DNA of 64,000 bases from Lachnospiraceae bacterium UBA6987 (GTDB taxonomy: Bacteria > Bacillota > Clostridia > Lachnospirales > Lachnospiraceae): the NCBI GenBank assembly GCA_002449955.1, contig DJYD01000027.1:7934-71933 (forward strand). The letters run 5' to 3'. How positions within the stretch are numbered: the first letter of the stretch is position 1; every line of letters starts with the position of its first letter. Positions 44,373 to 52,477 of the stretch are shown here, one piece after another. The notes beneath the pieces are model-generated. The model searched no databases. It was not told where the DNA came from and saw nothing but the letters and a program-made list of their open reading frames with translations. Position numbers and translations under genes: made by a program.

Positions 44373-44720
44373 TCACCCTATGGCTAAGATGGCGAGCAGC
44401 GCCATGGTTTCGGAATAGTCCAGATAACCGTCAATGGTATACAGTGTCTGGCCGGTAAAGCTGCAGATCTGATTGCCGCGAAGGCGCAGAATGATCTCAT
44501 GGCTGAACGTGCGGAAACACTCCCCGTCGAATCGATAGAGGATGGTGTTGTAGAAATCTCTGACAAGGTCTCCGTCGATCTTGTAGAGAACGGTACCGCC
44601 GAAGCGCTTCACATTGCGCCCATCAAACTCACAGACCGTCATTCCGCTGAAGCTGCGGAAACACCCGTTATCGTATTTTAGTATGACTTCTCCGCCGAAG
44701 CGTTTGATCGTAGCTGACAT
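44373..44720 (-). CDS. Small protein of six tandem 16-residue repeats
   Basis: A 115-residue protein, almost wholly made of six consecutive 16-residue units between residues 5 and 100: the pattern is [IVF]-[RKC]-x-F-x-x-x-[TVI]-[LIV]-x-x-[FIL]-[DR]-[GN]-x-x, e.g. VKRFGGTVLYKIDGDL. Each unit would be a beta-hairpin, so a closed beta-solenoid or flower-like barrel is likely; I recall a four-fold beta-flower family of this look. A short hydrophobic end (MALLAILAIG) may be a membrane contact. AGGAGG precedes the ATG. Function unknown. Promoter at 44744-44772. Confidence 0.7.
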   Translation of the reverse strand: MSATIKRFGGEVILKYDNGCFRSFSGMTVCEFDGRNVKRFGGTVLYKIDGDLVRDFYNTILYRFDGECFRTFSHEIILRLRGNQICSFTGQTLYTIDGYLDYSETMALLAILAIG

Positions 44721-44743
44721 TTGCAGACTTTCCTCCTGAAAAA

Positions 44744-44772
44744 ATCATAGCACGGATTTCAGGGGATGGCAA
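44744..44772 (-). promoter_or_regulatory. Promoter of the repeat-protein/GtrA operon
   Basis: On the minus strand TTGCCA and TATGAT are 17 bases apart, with a TGC extension. The start codon is about 25 bases downstream of the -10 box. Confidence 0.65.
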
Positions 44773-44802
44773 GGCGATAAATATGGTTCAGGCTTTTCCT
44801 TT

Positions 44803-46602
44803 TTACGAAGCCGCCTCGGCTTGCTCGAACTGTGCGTTGTAGAGCTTCGCGTAGAAGCCGCCCTGCGCGAGCAGCTCGGCGTGCGTGCCCTTTTCGATCA
44901 CGTCGCCCTCGTTCATGACTAAAATGAGGTCGGCGTTTTTAATAGTGCTCAGGCGGTGCGCGATGATGAAGCAGGTGCGGCCGACGGTGAGGCGCTCCAT
45001 GGTATCCTGGATGATCTGCTCGGTGCGGGTATCGACGGAGCTCGTGGCTTCATCGAGGATGATCATGGGATTGCCCTGCAGCATGGCGCGGGCGATGGTG
45101 AAGAGCTGCTTCTGACCGGCGGAAATTGTGGTGCTTTCGGAAAGGACGGTGTCAAAGCCCTGCGGCAGCTGATGGATGAAGTGGCTGATGCCGCAGGCCT
45201 TCGCGACCTGCTCGAGGCGCTCGTCGGTCACGCCCTCAAGGTTGAAGCAGAGGTTCTCGCGCACGGTGCCCTCGAACAGCCAGGTGTCCTGCAGCACCAT
45301 GCCGAACATGTTGTGGATGTCCTCGCGGCGCATGTCCTTCGTGGACACGCCGTCGATCAGGATGCGGCCTTCATTTATCTCATAGAAGCGCATGAGCAGG
45401 TTCACCATGGTGGTCTTGCCGGCGCCGGTGGGGCCGACGATGGCGACCTTCTGGCCGGGCTTTATCTCGGCGCAGAAATCCTTGATGATGATCCGCTCGG
45501 GGTGGTCCGGGTAGGCAAAGCGCACGTGGTCGAAGGTGACGGCGCCGGTAGGCTTTCCTTCACGGACTGGCTTTTCGCTTTCATCCGAAAGCTCTTCGCT
45601 CTCCAGGAAGTCGAAGATGCGGGTCGCGGCGGCGGCCACGCTCTGCAGAGCGGTCATGCTCTGTGCGATCTGCGAAAGCGGCTGCGTGAACATGCGGGTA
45701 TAGAGGATGAACGATACGATCACGCCGAACCGGATCTCGCCTGCCAGCACGAGCACCGCGCCCAGCACGCAGACGGTCACATAGGAAAGGTTCCCGATGA
45801 CCATCATCACGGGCTGCATGACGCCCGAGATGAACTGGCTCTTCCAGTTGGCGGTGTAGACGTCGTCGTTTAAGGTCCCGAAACGCTCGCGCACCTTCTT
45901 TTCCGCGCGGGAGGTCCGCATGATCTCGTGGCAGGTGTACATTTCCTCGATGTAGCCGTTCAGGGCGCCGAGGTTCTTCTGGCGCGCCACGAAATATTTC
46001 TGGCTGCGCTTTAAGAGGATCAGGGTCGCTATGAAGCCGAGGAGCGTGAGCAGGATCAGGGCGCCGGCCATGCGGATCTCGATGACGAGCATCATCACAA
46101 GGCAGCCCACGAACTGGATGAGCGAGCTCAGCATGCCGGGCAGGCTGTTTGCGAGGCCCTGCTGCACGGTGGAGACGTCGTTCGTGATGCGGCTTAAGAT
46201 ATCGCCCTGCGTGTTGCGGGAAAAGTAGACCTGCGGGACACGGTTGATCTTCCGGTCAAGGTCGCTGCGCAGCTGCTTGGAGATGCGGAGCGTGGTCGCG
46301 GCCATGATGTACTGCTGCAGCATGGAAAACACGGCGCTCGTAAGGTAGACGGCAAGCAGGAAGAAGCCCATGCGGGCGATCGCCTTCATGTCGATGCCCG
46401 TGGTCAGACCGTCCTTCATGATATCGGTCATCTTGCCCACGAAGTTCGGGCCGATGACGGAGAGCACGGTCGCGCCGGCGGCGCAGACCATGGCAAAAAC
46501 GAGAAGCGGGATATATTTTTTCAGATAGCGGAAGGTCTTGCCGAGGGCGGGACCTATTTTTATGTTCTTGTCGAGCGGTCTCATGTCTCTCATAGGGGGC
46601 AT
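44803..46602 (-). CDS. ABC exporter subunit, catalytic half (multidrug type)
   Basis: A 599-residue half-exporter: six membrane segments (about 30-330) and an ATPase domain (350-595). Walker A is GPTGAGKTT, Walker B with catalytic Glu is MIILDEATSSVD, the switch His is in IAHRLSTI. The signature is ISAGQKQ rather than LSGGQ. With the upstream partner it would form a heterodimer in which this subunit supplies the intact Walker A/B/His and the altered signature. AAGGAGG precedes the ATG, 14 bases after the partner gene ends. Substrate (drug, peptide or lipid) unknown. Confidence 0.9.
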   Translation of the reverse strand: MPPMRDMRPLDKNIKIGPALGKTFRYLKKYIPLLVFAMVCAAGATVLSVIGPNFVGKMTDIMKDGLTTGIDMKAIARMGFFLLAVYLTSAVFSMLQQYIMAATTLRISKQLRSDLDRKINRVPQVYFSRNTQGDILSRITNDVSTVQQGLANSLPGMLSSLIQFVGCLVMMLVIEIRMAGALILLTLLGFIATLILLKRSQKYFVARQKNLGALNGYIEEMYTCHEIMRTSRAEKKVRERFGTLNDDVYTANWKSQFISGVMQPVMMVIGNLSYVTVCVLGAVLVLAGEIRFGVIVSFILYTRMFTQPLSQIAQSMTALQSVAAAATRIFDFLESEELSDESEKPVREGKPTGAVTFDHVRFAYPDHPERIIIKDFCAEIKPGQKVAIVGPTGAGKTTMVNLLMRFYEINEGRILIDGVSTKDMRREDIHNMFGMVLQDTWLFEGTVRENLCFNLEGVTDERLEQVAKACGISHFIHQLPQGFDTVLSESTTISAGQKQLFTIARAMLQGNPMIILDEATSSVDTRTEQIIQDTMERLTVGRTCFIIAHRLSTIKNADLILVMNEGDVIEKGTHAELLAQGGFYAKLYNAQFEQAEAAS

Positions 46603-46616
46603 TTCTTCTCACCTCC

Positions 46617-48368
46617 TTACATCAGCTCCGCAGCGGAAAGCTGGGAGTGCGCGATCTCCTGATAGACCCGGCAGGTCTTCATGAGCTCGTCGTGGGTGCC
46701 GAGCCCCACACATTTGCCGTCGTCAAGGACCAGGATCTGCTCGGCGTGGCGGATGGTGCCGATGCGCTGGGCGACGACCACGCGGATCGCATCTGCGAAG
46801 TTCTTCGAAAGGGCTGCCCGCAGGTCCGCGTCGGTACGGTAATCGAGCGCCGAGAAGGAGTCGTCAAAGATGAGGACTTCCGGCGTGCGCGCAAGGGCCC
46901 TTGCGATGGAAAGGCGCTGCTTCTGACCGCCGGAAAGGTTCTTTCCGGCCTGCGCCAGCGTATAGTCGAGGCCGCCTTCGCTCTTATCCACGAATTCCGC
47001 CGCCTGAGCCGTATCCACGGCGGTGCGGATATCCTCCTCCGTGAATTCGCCGTCTTTGACGCCGAAGGAGAGGTTCTCGCGGATGGTGCCCGAGAAGAGC
47101 ACAGCCTTCTGGGAGATGTAGCCGATCTTGTTGTAGAGCGCTTCGAAGGAATAATCTTCCACGTTCACGCCGTCAAGCAGCACCTCGCCTTCCGTCACGT
47201 CGTAGAAGCGGGTGATGAGGTTCACGAGGCTCGTCTTGCCGCAGCCGGTGGAGCCGATGATGGCGAGGGTCTCGCCCTTCTTCGCCCGGAAGGAGATATG
47301 CTGCAGCGCGTCCGCTCCGGCGTCCGGATAGCGGAAGGAAACGTCTTTAAATTCCAGCGTGCCGCTGCCGTCGCCCTGCTGCACACTTCCCTCATGGATC
47401 TTTGTCTGCGCACCAAAGACCGCATTAATACGCTCTGCGGAGACCTGCGCCATCGGGTACATCATGAAGATCATGACGAGCAGTGAGAAGGAAATGACCA
47501 CGTGCGTGGCATAGGATGAAAAGACCACGAGGTTGCTGAAGAAGGTGATGCGCTCGCCTGCGTCAGGCATGCCGGCAAGGATGGCGGCGCCGATCCAGTA
47601 GATGCAGAGAGAAAGCCCGCTCATCGCGAGGCCCATCGAAGGTCCCATGACCGCAAAGAGCCGCTGGTTCTTTAGCTGCAGGTCCATCATGTCGCTGTTG
47701 ACCTTGTCGAACTTCTTTTCCTCATAATCCTCGGCGTTGAAGGCATGGACCACGCCAATGCCGGAGATGTTCTCTCTGGCGACACGGTTAATGGCGTCGA
47801 CTAACTTCTGGATGATGCGGATGCGCGGAATGACACGGCTGATGATCAGGAACTGCATGGTGCAGAGCAGGACTACGAAGACAAGCGTGACAAGGGAAAG
47901 CTCCGTGCTGCGGCCGAGGATCTTGATCACAGCCCAGACTGCCATGGTCGGCGCCTTGATGCACATGCTGAGCCCCATGGAGGTGAAGTTCTGCACCTGC
48001 ATGATGTCGGTGGTCGTGCGCGTGATCAGGGACGGGACCGAAAATCCGAGCATATTTTCCTGATCAAAGCCCGTGATGTGCAGGAACAGGTCCTCGCGGA
48101 GCGTTTTGGTATAGCCGGCCGCGGTCCTTGCGGAAAGGTATCCGGACAGAACGGTCAGGAGTGCGCTGATCACGACGATCAGCAGCATCTCGAGACCAAT
48201 GTTCAGGATGGCGGAAACGTCCTCCGCACCGGCCTGGATCAGGACGGTCAGAGAACTCATATAGTCGGGCAGCTTCAGCTCAAAATACGAGTTGGCTGTG
48301 ACGACGATCATGCAGAGCACCGCGGTAATGACCTGCGGCCTGCGCATGCGTTTGATGAGTGCGATCAT
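46617..48368 (-). CDS. ABC exporter subunit, degenerate-site half (multidrug type)
   Basis: A 583-residue half-exporter. Six membrane segments, then an ATPase domain with Walker A GSTGCGKTS, a normal signature NLSGGQKQR, but Walker B LIFDDSFSALD (Asp instead of the catalytic Glu) and VVVAQRIGTI (Gln instead of the switch His). These are the marks of the weak nucleotide site in heterodimeric exporters such as TM287/288. First gene of the pair; AAAGGAG precedes the ATG and the promoter at 48394-48422 is strong. Confidence 0.9.
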   Translation of the reverse strand: MIALIKRMRRPQVITAVLCMIVVTANSYFELKLPDYMSSLTVLIQAGAEDVSAILNIGLEMLLIVVISALLTVLSGYLSARTAAGYTKTLREDLFLHITGFDQENMLGFSVPSLITRTTTDIMQVQNFTSMGLSMCIKAPTMAVWAVIKILGRSTELSLVTLVFVVLLCTMQFLIISRVIPRIRIIQKLVDAINRVARENISGIGVVHAFNAEDYEEKKFDKVNSDMMDLQLKNQRLFAVMGPSMGLAMSGLSLCIYWIGAAILAGMPDAGERITFFSNLVVFSSYATHVVISFSLLVMIFMMYPMAQVSAERINAVFGAQTKIHEGSVQQGDGSGTLEFKDVSFRYPDAGADALQHISFRAKKGETLAIIGSTGCGKTSLVNLITRFYDVTEGEVLLDGVNVEDYSFEALYNKIGYISQKAVLFSGTIRENLSFGVKDGEFTEEDIRTAVDTAQAAEFVDKSEGGLDYTLAQAGKNLSGGQKQRLSIARALARTPEVLIFDDSFSALDYRTDADLRAALSKNFADAIRVVVAQRIGTIRHAEQILVLDDGKCVGLGTHDELMKTCRVYQEIAHSQLSAAELM

Positions 48369-48393
48369 AAGCAGCTCCTTTCATAACATTTCT

Positions 48394-48422
48394 ACTATAA
48401 AGAAAAAGAAAAAAAGCGTCAA
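48394..48422 (-). promoter_or_regulatory. Promoter of the ABC exporter operon
   Basis: On the minus strand TTGACG and TATAGT are separated by a 17-base pyrimidine tract. The transcript would start about 20 bases before the exporter start codon. Confidence 0.75.
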
Positions 48423-48426
48423 GTAA

Positions 48427-49020
48427 AGAAAACATAAAACAGAAAGACGGATCCTCATCTTCGGCAGCGAGAATGATCTCTGCTACCCGCCGGAGCCGCC
48501 GGTCACGGTGCTTTCGGTAAAGCCTGCCGCGGAGAAGTTCGCGGAGTCCCTGAATCACCGCGACTATCTCGGTGCGGTGCTCGCGCTCGGGATAGAGCGG
48601 GAGCTCGTGGGCGACATCATCGTACGGGAAAAGAGCGCGTATATCCTCTGCCTTTCGCAGATCGCAGAATACATCTGCACGAATCTGACGGAAGTGCGCC
48701 GCACGAAGGTGCGGGTAACGGCAGAGACCGGCGAGGTCCCGGAGCTTGCCCCGGTCTTTAAGGAAGAGCAGCTGAACGTCGCCTCCGAGCGGCTCGATGC
48801 GGTCGTCGCCGCCTTCTGCGGCCTTGCCCGCGGGAAGACGGACGCGCTTTTTGCCGCAGAACGGGTCTTTGTGAACAGCCTGCCGGAAAAACGCGGCGAC
48901 AGGCGCCTGAGGGACGGCGACGTTTTCTCCGTACGCGGCTTCGGCAAGGGCATCTACGACGGGATCGCAAAGGAAACAAAAAAAGGACGGTACTACGTGA
49001 CCGTCCGAAGGTATGTGTGA
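48427..49020 (+). pseudogene. ylmH: ylmH (S4-domain RNA-binding protein), 5-prime truncated
   Basis: The open frame encodes the central and C-terminal part of YlmH, an S4-domain protein beside the division genes in Gram-positives and linked to rescue of stalled ribosomes. The segment KFAESLNHRDYLGAVLALGIERE then VGDIIV is the conserved core, and the end RLRDGDVFSVRGFGKG is the S4 domain. The first 70-80 residues of the family are missing. No ATG with a ribosome binding site is present; the first in-frame start is GTG at 48508, inside the conserved part. The cut lies beside the ABC exporter promoter. It lacks its usual sepF/divIVA neighbours. Confidence 0.75.
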
Positions 49021-49049
49021 ATAGATGAGCTGCCGGGAAACGGCAGGCC

Positions 49050-49379
49050 TTACAGCTTGTTTTTGATGATGCGATTCTGCGCGTCCTCATATACCGCATT
49101 GTCTTCCCGAATGCCGATGACAATGATCAGCATTGCCGTATCAGTGCGTATCGTTTTGTAAACGATTTGGATCCCTTCTTTTCGAAGCTTGATCTTCAGA
49201 AATCCGGTTAGATTTGTGCTGCTCTTGTGCCCAAGCGGTTTTCCGTAACCTCCTTCTTCCTGAGGCAGAGGATTTTGCCGGACCTTTTCCAATGCTTTTC
49301 GAACGCTTATCACCTGATTGTGTGACAATGCCTTTAAGTCTTTTTCGACCTCGGGCAGGTATTGTATATCCCACTTCAT
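49050..49379 (-). CDS. RelE/ParE-superfamily toxin
   Basis: A 109-residue toxin of the RelE/ParE superfamily. WDIQYLPEVEKDLKAL is the first helix, KPLGHKSSTNLTGFLKIKLRKEGIQIVYKTI is the conserved beta-sheet core (L-x-G-x-x-KI-R/K), and MLIIVIGIREDNAVYEDA the last strand. RelE-type toxins cut mRNA on the ribosome, ParE-type ones act on gyrase; sequence alone does not decide. It overlaps the antitoxin gene by four bases and is co-expressed with it. Confidence 0.85.
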   Translation of the reverse strand: MKWDIQYLPEVEKDLKALSHNQVISVRKALEKVRQNPLPQEEGGYGKPLGHKSSTNLTGFLKIKLRKEGIQIVYKTIRTDTAMLIIVIGIREDNAVYEDAQNRIIKNKL

Positions 49380-49699
49380 TCGAGCTCGACCTCTTCACAG
49401 TTTTCGAGATCGTCGGCACTAATCCCTAAGTGCTTTTCCATCTCTTCTTCAGAGATGATGGTCTTTTGGTCATAGTGACTCATGCGGTCAGCCGCCTTTG
49501 ACAACAAAAGATAGTCGTTTATGATATTCATCATTTCGATATACTCTGCGGGAGAGATCAGAACGACTTCGGCAGCGTTGTTCTTCATAACGACCTTCGG
49601 CCCGTTTGTTTTCACGTCTGAAAAGATCTTGCCGGCTAAACCACGGTTAAACATGGAAATCGGTATGGTTTTCGTTATAGCATTCACAATAGACTCCAT
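49376..49699 (-). CDS. Phd/YefM-type antitoxin
   Basis: A 107-residue antitoxin. Residues 1-60 resemble the Phd/YefM fold: ITKTIPISMFNRGLAGKIFSDVKTNGPKVVMKNNAAEVVLISPAEYIEM (read in parts), which binds DNA; the acidic C-terminus (ADDLENCEEVELE) would wrap the toxin. GGGAGGGA stands before the ATG. Upstream lies a promoter with a palindrome (49722-49731), a likely operator for autoregulation. Confidence 0.85.
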   Translation of the reverse strand: MESIVNAITKTIPISMFNRGLAGKIFSDVKTNGPKVVMKNNAAEVVLISPAEYIEMMNIINDYLLLSKAADRMSHYDQKTIISEEEMEKHLGISADDLENCEEVELE

Positions 49700-49721
49700 T
49701 CTTTTTACTCCCTCCCCGTTT

Positions 49722-49757
49722 CTGTATACAGTATAGCATGATCTGCGAATATGTCAA
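49722..49757 (-). promoter_or_regulatory. Toxin-antitoxin promoter with palindromic operator
   Basis: On the minus strand TTGACA and TATACT are 16 bases apart with a TGC extension (49730-49757). A perfect 10-base palindrome (CTGTATACAG, 49722-49731) overlaps the -10 edge, where antitoxin or antitoxin-toxin complex would block transcription. Confidence 0.7.
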
Positions 49758-49801
49758 TAAATTAACTGCTGAATAAATTGATAATCCCGACTGTTTTAGA
49801 C

Positions 49802-49836
49802 AAAACTTGTTGTTGCGTCACGCAATAACAAGTTTT
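49802..49836. terminator. Strong hairpin with T tail, no clear gene before it
   Basis: AAAACTTGTT-GTTGCG pairs with CGCAAT-AACAAGTTTT around a three-base loop, one wobble pair, and T-rich sequence on both sides. It looks like an intrinsic terminator but stands alone between the divergent toxin-antitoxin and MoxR-like units. The rest of the 250-base gap holds only promoters. Confidence 0.55.
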
Positions 49837-49879
49837 TCTTTCCAGCCGCTTTATTTTGTCGATGATACCGAAAGATGAG

Positions 49880-49908
49880 TTGTTTTTTCTCGCCGGAACA
49901 TGTAAACT
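49880..49908 (+). promoter_or_regulatory. Possible promoter of the MoxR/VWA pair
   Basis: TTGTTT and TAAACT with a 17-base spacer, about 42 bases before the ATPase start codon. Confidence 0.4.
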
Positions 49909-49949
49909 GACAGGGTACTTTTATTATTTTTTGAAACATGAGGCAGACT

Positions 49950-50774
49950 ATGCAGGATTTTAAAGGCAGCAAGGATTATGTGGCGTCAGAAGAGCTGATG
50001 CGGAGTGTGAATATCGCGGTGGCGTTAGAGAAGCCCCTTCTGATCAAGGGCGAACCCGGCACCGGCAAGACAGTGCTCGCACAGGCGGTCGCGGACAGCC
50101 TTGGCAAGGAACTGGTCATCTGGAATATTAAATCGACGACCAAGGCGCAGGACGGGCTCTACGTGTATGATACGGTACAGAGGCTCTATGACAGCCAGTT
50201 CGGAACCGCGGGGGTTGACGACATCAGCCGCTACATCAAGCTCGGCAAGCTCGGCGAGGCCTTCAGCAGAGATGAGCAGGTGGTGCTGTTAATCGACGAG
50301 ATCGACAAGGCGGATCTGGAGTTTCCGAACGACCTTCTCTGGGAGCTTGATCGCATGGAATTCTACATCCCCGAGACCGGCGAGACGGTGAGGGCAAAGC
50401 AGCGCCCCATCGTGATCATCACCTCCAATGCGGAAAAGGAACTGCCGGACGCGTTCCTGCGCCGCTGCATTTTCCACTATATCGCTTTTCCGGATGCGCA
50501 GACCATGGAGCGCATCGTACGGGTGCATTTTGACCGGCTGGACGACAAGCTCCTGCACGAGGTCCTGGTGACCTTCTATGCAATCAGAGAGCTGCGCGGA
50601 CTGCAGAAAAAACCCTCTACAAGCGAAGTGCTTGACTGGCTGCAGGCCCTGCAGATCGGCGGCGTCGATCCGGCGAAGATTGCGAAAACAGTGCCCTTTG
50701 CCGGCGTGCTCTTAAAGAAAAATGAGGATCTTGCAATCCTGAACCAGACCCTGAAAAACCGCGGGAGGGTGTGA
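49950..50774 (+). CDS. MoxR-like AAA+ ATPase (CbbQ/NorQ-like group)
   Basis: A 274-residue AAA+ ATPase, different from the MoxR protein at 17.5 kb. Walker A is KGEPGTGKTVLA (about 35-46), Walker B is VVLLIDEIDKAD, followed by NDLLWELDRMEFYIPETGE and the sensor region IITSNAEKELPDAFLRRC. This group activates VWA-domain partners, here the next gene, whose start overlaps its stop by one base. I prefer the ATG at 49950 (GAGG six bases upstream) to the one four codons earlier, which has no site. Confidence 0.9.
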   Translation: MQDFKGSKDYVASEELMRSVNIAVALEKPLLIKGEPGTGKTVLAQAVADSLGKELVIWNIKSTTKAQDGLYVYDTVQRLYDSQFGTAGVDDISRYIKLGKLGEAFSRDEQVVLLIDEIDKADLEFPNDLLWELDRMEFYIPETGETVRAKQRPIVIITSNAEKELPDAFLRRCIFHYIAFPDAQTMERIVRVHFDRLDDKLLHEVLVTFYAIRELRGLQKKPSTSEVLDWLQALQIGGVDPAKIAKTVPFAGVLLKKNEDLAILNQTLKNRGRV

Positions 50775-51976
50775 TGTTTACGGCCTTTTTTTATCTCTTA
50801 AAAGATAAAGGCCTCCCGGTAAGCCTGAACGAATGGATGACGCTGATGGAGGGCCTGGACAAGGGGCTTGAACATGCTTCGCTGACGGGCTTTTACTACC
50901 TTGCGCGCGCGGTTCTGGTGAAGACCGAGGCCGACTATGACCGCTTCGACCAGGCTTTCCTGCAGTATTTCAAGGGCGTGGAGCATATTGAGGAACTCCC
51001 GAAGGAGCTTCTGGAGTGGCTTTCAAAGCCCATGCCGCAGGCGGGCTACGATAAGGATGAAGTCGACCGCCGCGCAGCGGAGCTGGAGCTTGAGGATCTA
51101 AGACGCATGCTTGAGGAACGCCTTGCCGAGCAGCACGAGCGGCACGACGGCGGCAACAGATGGATCGGGACCGGCGGCACTTCGCCGTTTGGGCATTCCG
51201 GCTACAATCCGAAGGGGATCCGCATCGGCGGCTCTGCGAAAAACCGCAGTGCCATCCAGATCGCCGGTGAGCGGAAATTCCAGGATTTCCGGGAGGACCA
51301 CACACTGGACCTCAGACAGTTTCAGGTGGCGCTCAGAAGACTCAGGCAGTTTTCTGCACTTGACGACGGTCCGAAGGACGTGCTGGATGTGGACGAAACG
51401 ATCCGGGAGACCTCAGACAATGCCGGACAGCTTTCTCTTGTCTTTACCAGAGAGCGGAAGAATATGGTGAAACTCCTGCTGCTGTTTGATTCGGGCGGCT
51501 CTATGTGGCCTTACTCGACGCTCTGCACGACGCTCTTCCAGGCGGTGAGCAAAGCGAACCATTTCAAGGACCTGAAAGTCTACTATTTTCACAATTGTTT
51601 TTATGATAAACTGTATACGACGCCGGCCTGCTGGGAACCGAATTCGATCGAAACCGAATGGGTTTTGAAAAACTTAAGCAGTGATTATAAGGTGATCATC
51701 GTGGGCGATGCGTCGATGGCTCCCTCTGAGCTGCTTTCACGCGGGGGAAATATCTATTACTGGTACGGCAGCGACAATGAACCGGGGATCACCTGGATCA
51801 GGCGTTTTACCGCCCGCTTCAAAAAGATCGCATGGCTCAACCCCTTAAGCCCCTGGAGCTGGGAGCACGGCTACGGCAGCGAGACGATAGACTATATCCG
51901 CAGAGAGGTTCCGATGTACCAGCTGACGGTGGAAGGGCTCGAGCAGGCGACAAAGGCGTTAGTAAAGGCAAGATAA
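50774..51976 (+). CDS. VWA-domain protein (CoxE-like)
   Basis: A 400-residue protein, partner of the AAA+ ATPase. It starts with a helical CoxE-like region (FFYLLKDKGLPVSLNEWMTLMEGL), then a charged linker, a glycine-rich patch (WIGTGGTSPFGHSGYNPKG), and a VWA domain from about 225. The metal site reads LLLFDSGGSMWPY: DxSxS becomes DSGGS, still with Asp and Ser in place. ATPase plus CoxE-like VWA pairs are found widely in anaerobes and act on unknown targets, probably metal or cofactor insertion. Start at ATG after GGGAGGG; a GTG one codon earlier is too near. Confidence 0.87.
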   Translation: MFTAFFYLLKDKGLPVSLNEWMTLMEGLDKGLEHASLTGFYYLARAVLVKTEADYDRFDQAFLQYFKGVEHIEELPKELLEWLSKPMPQAGYDKDEVDRRAAELELEDLRRMLEERLAEQHERHDGGNRWIGTGGTSPFGHSGYNPKGIRIGGSAKNRSAIQIAGERKFQDFREDHTLDLRQFQVALRRLRQFSALDDGPKDVLDVDETIRETSDNAGQLSLVFTRERKNMVKLLLLFDSGGSMWPYSTLCTTLFQAVSKANHFKDLKVYYFHNCFYDKLYTTPACWEPNSIETEWVLKNLSSDYKVIIVGDASMAPSELLSRGGNIYYWYGSDNEPGITWIRRFTARFKKIAWLNPLSPWSWEHGYGSETIDYIRREVPMYQLTVEGLEQATKALVKAR

Positions 51977-51995
51977 TTATTGAAGGAGGAACAGT

Positions 51996-52412
51996 ATGGA
52001 CTGCATTTTTTGCAAAATTGCAAACGGAGAAATTCCGTCGGCGACAGTATTTGAGGATGAAGCCGTCCGGGTGATCCTGGACCTTGGCCCGGCGGCAAGA
52101 GGCCATGCCCTTGTGCTGCCGAAAGTACATATGAAAGATTCCACCGAGGCGACGGAAGCGATGCTTGGGCACATGATGGCGATCGGAGCAAGTATCGGCA
52201 AGGCACAGATGAAGGCCTTCGGTGCAGACGGCTTCAATATGATCCAGAACAACGGGGAGGCGGCTGGCCAGTCGGTATTTCACCTGCATCTGCATGTGAT
52301 CCCCCGGAAGATGGGCGATGATGCCGTCAGACTCTGGACACCCGGAGAGACGACACCGGAAGAAATGCAGGAGACGGCCCGCGCAATCCGCGCGCAGTTA
52401 GACGTGGAATAA
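51996..52412 (+). CDS. HIT-family (histidine triad) nucleotide hydrolase
   Basis: A 138-residue HIT protein. The triad is in SVFHLHLHVIPR (HxHxH-phi), and the start CIFCKIANGEIPSATVFED is typical of the HINT branch, which hydrolyses AMP linked to amines (for example AMP-lysine). A GAAGGAGG site precedes the ATG. It follows the VWA gene by 19 bases and may be co-transcribed. Confidence 0.92.
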   Translation: MDCIFCKIANGEIPSATVFEDEAVRVILDLGPAARGHALVLPKVHMKDSTEATEAMLGHMMAIGASIGKAQMKAFGADGFNMIQNNGEAAGQSVFHLHLHVIPRKMGDDAVRLWTPGETTPEEMQETARAIRAQLDVE

Positions 52413-52477
52413 TCAGGTGCGGGTGCTTATCCCGAAATAAAAGAGACGAGCTCTCATCATGACGGAGAGAGGTTTTT

